The notes under the pieces are model-generated. The model had not been told where the DNA came from. It made no database searches and saw only the letters and a list, made by a program, of their open reading frames with translations. This document shows positions 57,990 to 64,000 of a stretch of 64,000 bases of DNA, in pieces; within the stretch, counting starts at the first letter, position 1; the number at the start of each line of letters is the position of its first letter. A program made the position numbers and the translations under genes. Origin of the DNA: Chamaelirium japonicum. Taxonomy: Eukaryota > Streptophyta > Magnoliopsida > Liliales > Melanthiaceae. The stretch covers positions 33,155,126-33,219,125 of the forward strand of contig OX393549.1 in the NCBI GenBank assembly GCA_947650365.1. The letters run 5' to 3'.

Positions 57990-60527
57990 CAATCAAAGGA
58001 GATTCCGCTGACCGAACCTCCGCCAATCGAATGGGAAGCATCACCTTCAATTGAAGAAATCATCCCGATCAACATAGGCAGCGGAGATCTCCCTCGACAA
58101 ACATTTATTGGTATCGGTCTTAGCGACGTAGAAGCGCAAGACATGATATCCTTCCTCCAGTCCAATATCGACGTCTTCGCATGGTGCTTCGAAGACATGC
58201 CTGGGATCAACCCAGATGACGCTTGTCACCGACTTGCGATCAAAGAAGAGGTAAAGCCTGTCAAGCAAAAGCCACGCACTATTCGACCAGAGCTACAAGT
58301 TGCTGTTCAAGAAGAAATTACCAAGCTACTCACAGCCGGATTCATCCGAGAATTGGAGTATCCTACTTGGATCTCTAACATTGTGGCTGTTCCGAAGAAG
58401 AACGGAAAGGTTAGAGTCTGCATCGACTTTACCAATCTCAACAAGGCTTGCCCCAAAGATCCTTTTCCCATGCCAAGGATAGATAGACTCGTCGACGCCA
58501 CTGCTGGCCACGAGCTATTGTCTTTCATGGATGGGTATTCCGGATACAATCAAATTCCACTCCACGCTGATGATCAAGAGAAGACATGTTTTGTGACTAG
58601 CCGAGGCCTTTATTGCTACAATGTCATACCATTCGGCCTCAAAAATGCTGGTTCCACCTATCAAAGGCTAGTCACGAAAATGTTCGAAGATCAGATCGGT
58701 CGCAACGTCGAAGTCTATGTCGATGATCTCCTTACCAAGAGTTCCGCTCGGAGCAAACATCTATCTGATCTGGCTGAAACCTTCCAAGTCCTCCGAAAGT
58801 ATCGAATGAAGCTCAATCCAGCCAAGTGCGCTTTCGGAGTTCAATCTGGCAAATTCCTGGGTCATCTTGTGACCAGGAGGGGTATCGAAGCCAATCCCGA
58901 TCAAATTCGAGCCATCATCGATATGCCTTCACCTACAAATCGAAAAGAAGTTCAACGCCTCACTGGAAGGTTAGCAGCACTCAATCGATTCATTTCAAAA
59001 TCTTCAGACAAGTGCAAGCCACTCTTCGACAAACTACGAAAGGCGGATACATCTGGCTGGAGTCCAACCTGTGAAGAAGCATTTCAAAGCATCAAGAAAT
59101 ATCTGGTGCAAGCTCCTATCCTGACTGCTCCACTTCCAAAAGAAAACTTGTGGCTCTACCTTGCCGTGACCGATCAAGCAATCAGTGCGGTCTTAGTCAG
59201 TAGAAGAGAAGGCATCGAACATCCAGTCTACTACATCAGCCACACTCTTCTTCCGGCTGAGACTCGCTACTCAAAAACTGAGAAGGTCATCTTGGCCTTG
59301 CTCACTGCTTCGCGTCGTCTTCAACCGTACTTCGTCTCCCACCAGATTACTGTCATTTCAGAACACTCACTCAAAGATATCATTGACAAAGCTGGTCGAG
59401 CTGGTCGAATGACCAAATGGGTGATCGAAATGAGTGCTCTGGGGATTCAATTCGAATCTCGCACTTCTATCAAAGGTCAAGCAATTGCTGATTTTCTAGC
59501 TGACTTTCCAGTTGAAGACCCCATCACTTGGGAAGAAGATGTCGACATGCGCTTGGAAGATGAGGATAAGCCTCCGATCAATCCTACAACGAAAATTGAT
59601 CCAAGTCTTGAAGTTATTGCTGCAACTCCTCCTTGGAAGCTTTATACTGATGGAGCATCAAGTTCGATCGGTTCGGGAACTGGGATAGTCTTAATATCCC
59701 CCGAACTTGATCATCTCCAGAAGGCCACTCTCCTTGGGTTTAATGCCACCAACAACGAAGCTGAATATGAAGCACTCATTTCCGGACTCGAAATGGCAGA
59801 ATCTCTGGGGGTAGATCGAATCATCATATACAGCGACTCCCAACTGATCATAAGGCAAATCAATGGAGAGTACACAGCTCGAGAAGAAAGAATGCAACTC
59901 TACTTGGCCTTAGTAGGACGTCTTCAACAACGTTTTACTAGCGCTGAATTCATTCAAATCCCCAGAGCAGAGAACCGAGAAGCAGATGCCTTAGCTAATG
60001 CTGCCTCAGTTCTTGGAGACTCACTCGGAGGAAGGCAAATACAGATCGATTATCAAGAAGTGCCCAAGACCATCCCCGATCAACAGATTCTTACTACAAC
60101 AAAAGGATCTGGGGGTGGAGATCAGCTTGAAGATTGGAGACGACCAATTCTTGACTTCTTCAAACATGGCAAAATGCCAGAAGATCCAAATCAAGCCCGA
60201 AGGCTTCAAAGGAAGCTCCCTTGCTACACTTTACAAGGTGAAGATTTATATTTCAAATCTCACAGCGGGATGTTACTCAAGTGCCTTGGTCCTGAACAAG
60301 CACAGGCAATCCTGATTGATATCCACTCCGGAGCTTGTGGAAATCATTCGGGAGGAAGATCCCTTGAAGCCAAGACGAAGCTACAAGGGTACTACTGGCC
60401 AACAATGGCAAGGGATGCTCAACAAGTCGTTCAAAGGTGCGAGCCTTGTCAACGGCACGCTCGAGCTATTCATCTCCCTGCAGATGAACTCCATCAATTA
60501 TCAAGTCCCTGGCCCTTCCATCAATAG
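57990..60527 (+). pseudogene. Tat pol: reverse transcriptase, RNase H, second RNase H, integrase N-terminus
   Basis: It is in the same frame as gag and begins right after the gag TAG; the first ATG is at 58143. Counting from that Met: RT with FMDGYSGY (Asp130) and YVDD at 192-195; Ty3-type RNase H about 331-440 (AVTD, Asp344); a tether; archaeal-type RNase H about 498-622 (YTDGASSS Asp503, YSDSQL Asp565, ADALAN Asp615); integrase zinc finger H728, H735, C766, C769. All catalytic residues seen are present. It stops at TAG 60525-60527, inside integrase just before the catalytic core. Confidence 0.93.
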
Positions 60528-61370
60528 GGGTTAGACTTCTTGGGTCCTTTCCCTCCAACTCCAAGCAAGAAGAAATATCTACTGCTGGCCACAGATTACT
60601 TCACCAAATGGGTTGAAGCTGTGCCCCTCTTTCGAGAGACTGACGACGAAGTGATCAAATTCATTTGGCACAACATCTTCTCAAGATTTGGCACACCTCA
60701 AGTTCTTGTTGCTGACAATGGAGCTCAATTTGACTCAGACAAATTCCGAGAGTTCTGTCTGAACAACGGTATCAAGTTATTCTATTCAACTCCAAGATAT
60801 CCTCAATGCAATGGTCAAGCTGAAGCCTCAAACAGATCTATACTTGATATACTCAAGAAGAAACTCAACGACAAGAAAGGATTGTGGGAGCAAGTCCTAC
60901 CTGAAGTTCTTTGGGGGTATCGCACAACTCCGAGAAGATCAACAGGGTTCTCACCCTTCCGTCTAACATATGGATCAGAAGCAATACTCCCAACAGAAAA
61001 TATATCTAGTACTTTGAAGACCAAAGCTGTTGAAGAAGGAGTCAATGAAGAACTTCGGATCAATGATCTAGACTTCTCTGAAGAACTACGAGATCTAGCA
61101 TCACTTCGTGTGGCCAAATATCAACAGAAGATCAAAAGAGCCTATGACAAGAAAGTCCACAAGAGACAGTTCCCAGTGGGTAGTTTAGTTCTCAGAGCAG
61201 TTTTCTACAATACCAAAGAGCACAGCAGTGGAAAGCTTGCTCCCAACTGGGAAGGTCCATACATCATTGAGTCAGTTGGAGGCAAAGGTTCTTACAGACT
61301 GATCACACCAGAAGGAGATAGATTGCCTCGAGCTTGGAATTCTAGACACCTCAAGTTGTTCTATCCATAA
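60528..61370 (+). pseudogene. Tat integrase catalytic core and C-terminus
   Basis: It continues the pol frame after TAG 60525-60527. Counting from codon 60540: catalytic Asp19 (LATDYFTKW), Asp59 (VADNGAQF) and Glu95 (NGQAEASNR) with 35 residues between the last two. A GPY/F-type C-terminal module follows (LAPNWEGPYIIE, about 61230-61268), ending HLKLFYP. It ends at TAA 61368-61370. It is not separately translatable by an ordinary start, so it depends on reading past the TAG. Confidence 0.92.
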
Positions 61371-62008
61371 TGTAAATTCTGTGATGAATAAAGCTCTCTT
61401 TCAAATGTTCAAGTGTACAAGTGTTCTGATTTTCAATCCAAGTTCTGAAGCAGTTTCAAGTTATCCATATTCAAATTACCAGGTCTTTTAACAAGTTTGG
61501 GTGTTAGGGTTGCGACCCAACCCCTTACTAGCAAATGTTAAAAACTGACCATTTTCAAGTTAACAGGTCTTAACATGTTTGGGTGTTAGAGTTGCGACTC
61601 GACCCCTTACTAGCGAATGTTAAACTGACCTTCGAAATTCAATATCCAATTTCAATCAATTCGATATCGTCTAACAGGTTTGGGAGTTTGAGTTGCGACT
61701 CGACCCCTTACATTCAAAAGTTATTCGAATTCAAATTCAATTTTCAAAGTTACAAGTTTGGGTGATTGAGTAGCGACTCAACCCCTTACATTCAAGTATA
61801 TGCGTATTCAAATTACGTTCAAATTTATGAATACTCAATCATGTCAAATAGCATTCCAGAACTCGACATTCAAAGACATTCAACTCAAAAGAAGTGCAAG
61901 TTTCAAATACCAAAAAGATGTCTTCTATTATCATCAAAATATGTCAGATACAAGGAGCTGTTACATTTCAAAAATTCACAAGTACAACAACAAAGAAGAA
62001 GAAAAGTC
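61371..62008 (+). repeat. Tat region downstream of pol, with a degenerate tandem repeat
   Basis: A unit of the kind gtttgggtgttagggttgcg...accccttac occurs four times (about 61492, 61573, 61678 and 61755) with spacing of about 75-105 bp and decreasing similarity. Open frames here are short and overlap. Tat and Ogre elements commonly have such arrays at this place. Confidence 0.8.
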
Positions 62009-64000
62009 TCAGGGCTTGGCCACACTCTTTGCATGCGACTTCTCCCCTTCAGATCCAGGACGAGCTTTACTCGCCACTGATGCCTTGGAGGATCGAACGC
62101 TAGCTACATGAGTCCTGAGCGCTTCTGCTGCCTTCTCTGCTGTTTCCTTGTAAACCTTGCACTCTGACAGCGCATGCTCCAGTGCCTTCTTGGATGTCTC
62201 CTCTCTGGCAGTGAAGGCAGCGTGCTGAGTAGCAAGTTGTTGCTTCAGCTCTTGAATCTCGACGGTGCGGCCACAGGACACGTCCTCAACCTTGGAGAGT
62301 CGAGTCTTCAAGGATTCGAGCTCGTGACTCTGTGCCTCACACCGATCCTTCAGCCCCTTGATCTCCAGCCTTCCCTTGCGAAGTTCCTCAATCTTGGATT
62401 TGAGAGAGGCTTTCTTCGAAGTCAGGAGATCTCTCAGCTCATCTCTCTCCGCGGTCAACTGATTTATTTCAGCTACAGCTTCTTTTGCTCCCGCCCTCAA
62501 GGAGAGTTTGGTTGCAACATTCATAAGTGCTGAGTTCTGCAAAAGAACAAAAGAGTTGAATTATTCTGAAGAAAGATACGATTCAAATAATCGATCAAGC
62601 AGATGCACCTACCAACAGGTTAATTCTATCAAAAGCTTCATCCAAAGTGGCACTCGGAAGGTTGATGAGTTTTCTGATCGCAGCAGTGGGGCGGTTGATA
62701 TCAACGTCCCCCAAGTTTTTTATTGTTGGAGTCAATCCAGCAGGCGTACCTGCAATCAAAGGGAATCAAAGTGTTAGATTATTTTCGAACTTCAAAGACA
62801 AGACATTCAAAGCAAGTTAAGTTCAATTACCTGATGTTTCGACCCTCGGCTCTTTGCCCTTCCGACGATCAGAGCCACTCTTAGGAGTCGATTTCTCCTG
62901 AATCGGGGTTGGCGCTGGTTGAGGTTGAGGAGCCCCATCGCCCACTCGACTTCCCCTCTCCAAATTAGCAGGGGGGGAAGCATTCCTGGGAGGTGAGGCT
63001 CTCTCTTCTTGCGACCTGCCTGGCTGGATGAGCCTGGCCAGCATGGCCTCCACCTCGTTGAGTAGAGAGTGAGAGGGGGGAGGGGGTTGCTCAACCTCTA
63101 CACCCCCACTCGTTGTCGCTCCCTCAATGCGAAGAGCGTCGGGGGGGATTTGATCAAGAGGCATGGGGTTGCTTCCAACCCCAGCACTCTTCGATAGTTT
63201 AATTTTGAAGCGCATCGGCCTCTTCAATTCTTCAAACTTATAGGTGGGAACCGCCTTTGGGCCATCACCTTCTATGTCGAGCACTTCCTCCATCTGACGG
63301 GCTTTAACCTCGTCAATGGGAATAGGGATCGAATCCTCCCCCGTTGCACCATCAGTGGGGGTGGGAGGAATTTCTTCCTCACCACCCCCATTCTCATCAT
63401 CCCCACTGGAGGGGGTAGAAGACGGATCGTCCTCGCCGTCCCCGTCCTCATCTTCGCCATTGCCACTGTTGTCGTGGCTGGCATTCTCAGTTTCTTCTTC
63501 TTCATTCTTCTTTTCTTCTTCTTCATCTTCATTCTTTTTGTCTTGGTCTTCATCTTCCTTAGGCTTGACGAGAGTTTTTCGCTTCTTCTTCACTGGGCCT
63601 CTTTGGAGCACCAGTTTCTCGTCCATGGTAGGTAACCGGCGCCTCGAAGTGTAGATTTTCTTCTCGGCCCGAACCTTCCGGATGACCTTGCCTGACTGAG
63701 GGTCCTCCTCGTAGTCAGAGTATAGGACTTCGTTGTCCTCGTACCTGTCCTTTGACCTGTGGAGGAGATTGGCCTTGCCATATCTCACAGGACAGTTAGA
63801 AAACTGTTTCCACGACCTGGTTCCACAGGTTAGTTCGAGGAACAAGTTATCTATGGCTCCCGCCCTCTCAGAATTCCAGGCGAAGATGCCTCCAGCGCTG
63901 TACATTTTCACCGCCTCGTGCACGCTGTCTCGGGGGGTGTCGGGCACTGACATGGACGTCCAGGCGCCAGATACAGAAATTGGCCAGTCAGTATACAATT
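62009..64000 (-). CDS. Spliced antisense gene in the Tat element (three exons seen, 5' end outside the window)
   Basis: Three minus-strand open segments join through canonical GT-AG introns with frame kept: exon 64000-62831, intron 62830-62750 (81 bp), exon 62749-62613, intron 62612-62537 (76 bp), exon 62536-62009, stop included. That is at least 610 codons. Features in order: an N-terminal globular part (FAWNSERAGAIDNLFLELT; many Trp, Cys, Tyr); a basic patch PVKKKRKT, a possible nuclear signal; a long acidic D/E-rich run (about 63560-63400); a Pro/Ser-rich part; then, in the last exon, a coiled coil of about 130 residues (AEINQLTAERDELRDLL...). No stop or frameshift is seen. Tat-lineage elements are known to bear antisense extra ORFs of unknown role; this fits that class. 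The function is unknown. The N-terminus, promoter and start lie right of the window. Confidence 0.75.

Larger units (their letters stand above)
54553..64000 (+). mobile_element. Ty3/Gypsy retrotransposon of the Tat type, 3' end outside the window
   Basis: 5' LTR (54553-55373), primer site, gag-protease-RT-RNase H-second RNase H-integrase, a tandem-repeat zone and an antisense spliced gene. The second, archaeal-type RNase H after the normal one marks the Tat lineage in plants, and Tat elements are known to carry extra ORFs and tandem repeats between pol and the 3' LTR. The last five bases before the LTR are ATTTC; the matching duplication would lie right of the window. No second LTR is seen by 64000. 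Confidence 0.93.

Noticed and set aside
63272..63654. Lys/Met-rich and Ser/Phe-rich ORFs overlapping the acidic run
   Set aside because: Alternate-frame readings of the GAA/GAT-rich exon of the antisense gene.
1..64000. tRNA, rRNA, CRISPR and riboswitch features
   Set aside because: None was recognised; tRNA-like sequence is limited to retrotransposon primer sites.

Overview
The window is nuclear DNA from a flowering plant. One GC-rich host gene, a subtilisin-like serine protease, is cut by the left edge. The remaining 62 kb or so is nested transposable elements and their relics. A GC-rich, intron-less subtilase in AT-rich, retrotransposon-dense DNA suggests a monocot, but that is inference; no species marker was seen. 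I found no rRNA, tRNA, CRISPR array or bacterial-type operon.

Left part (1-17191). The protease gene (2-2086) is followed by a decayed repeat unit present three times (about 2416-11356, 14506-16985 and 23575-26720). Copy 1 is split by a 5.7-kb CACTA transposon (2958-8661) with a TTG target duplication; copy 2 holds the matching empty site. Copies 1 and 2 share an older CACTA remnant and a hAT-type MITE. Between them lies a 5'-truncated Copia fragment (11357-14505) that was itself split by a 1.9-kb solo LTR (12376-14307).

Middle part (17192-40115). A complete Copia element (17192-22573) has 155-bp LTRs that read as identical, a GTACT target duplication, an initiator-Met-type primer site and an unbroken 1429-codon gag-pol. 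Next come repeat copy 3 with five DNA transposons nested up to three deep, a TIR element with a perfect 8-bp duplication (27767-28907), a fold-back MITE (29035-29217), two Copia copies in head-to-head inversion around a (TA)n tract (30405-38390), and a LINE relic on the minus strand (38766-40115).

Right part (40116-64000). A Copia element with 2.3-kb LTRs, on the plus strand, has a whole second member of its own family inserted in its 5' LTR in reverse (41524-51330, duplication GTTGC). Its gag is then cut by a Ty3/Gypsy element of the Tat type that runs off the right edge (54553-64000). The Tat element keeps gag, protease, reverse transcriptase, two RNase H domains and integrase in one frame, broken only by three TAG codons. 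Downstream of pol it carries a short tandem-repeat zone and, on the opposite strand, a gene of at least three exons.

The order of events can be read from the nesting: the repeat unit with CACTA-2 and the MITE came first, then duplication, then CACTA-1. Separately, LINE and long-LTR Copia preceded the same-family insertion and the Tat insertion. The 155-bp-LTR Copia, with identical LTRs, looks like the youngest datable insertion. The best candidates for new biology are the spliced antisense gene in the Tat element and the possible captured gene segment inside the CACTA element.
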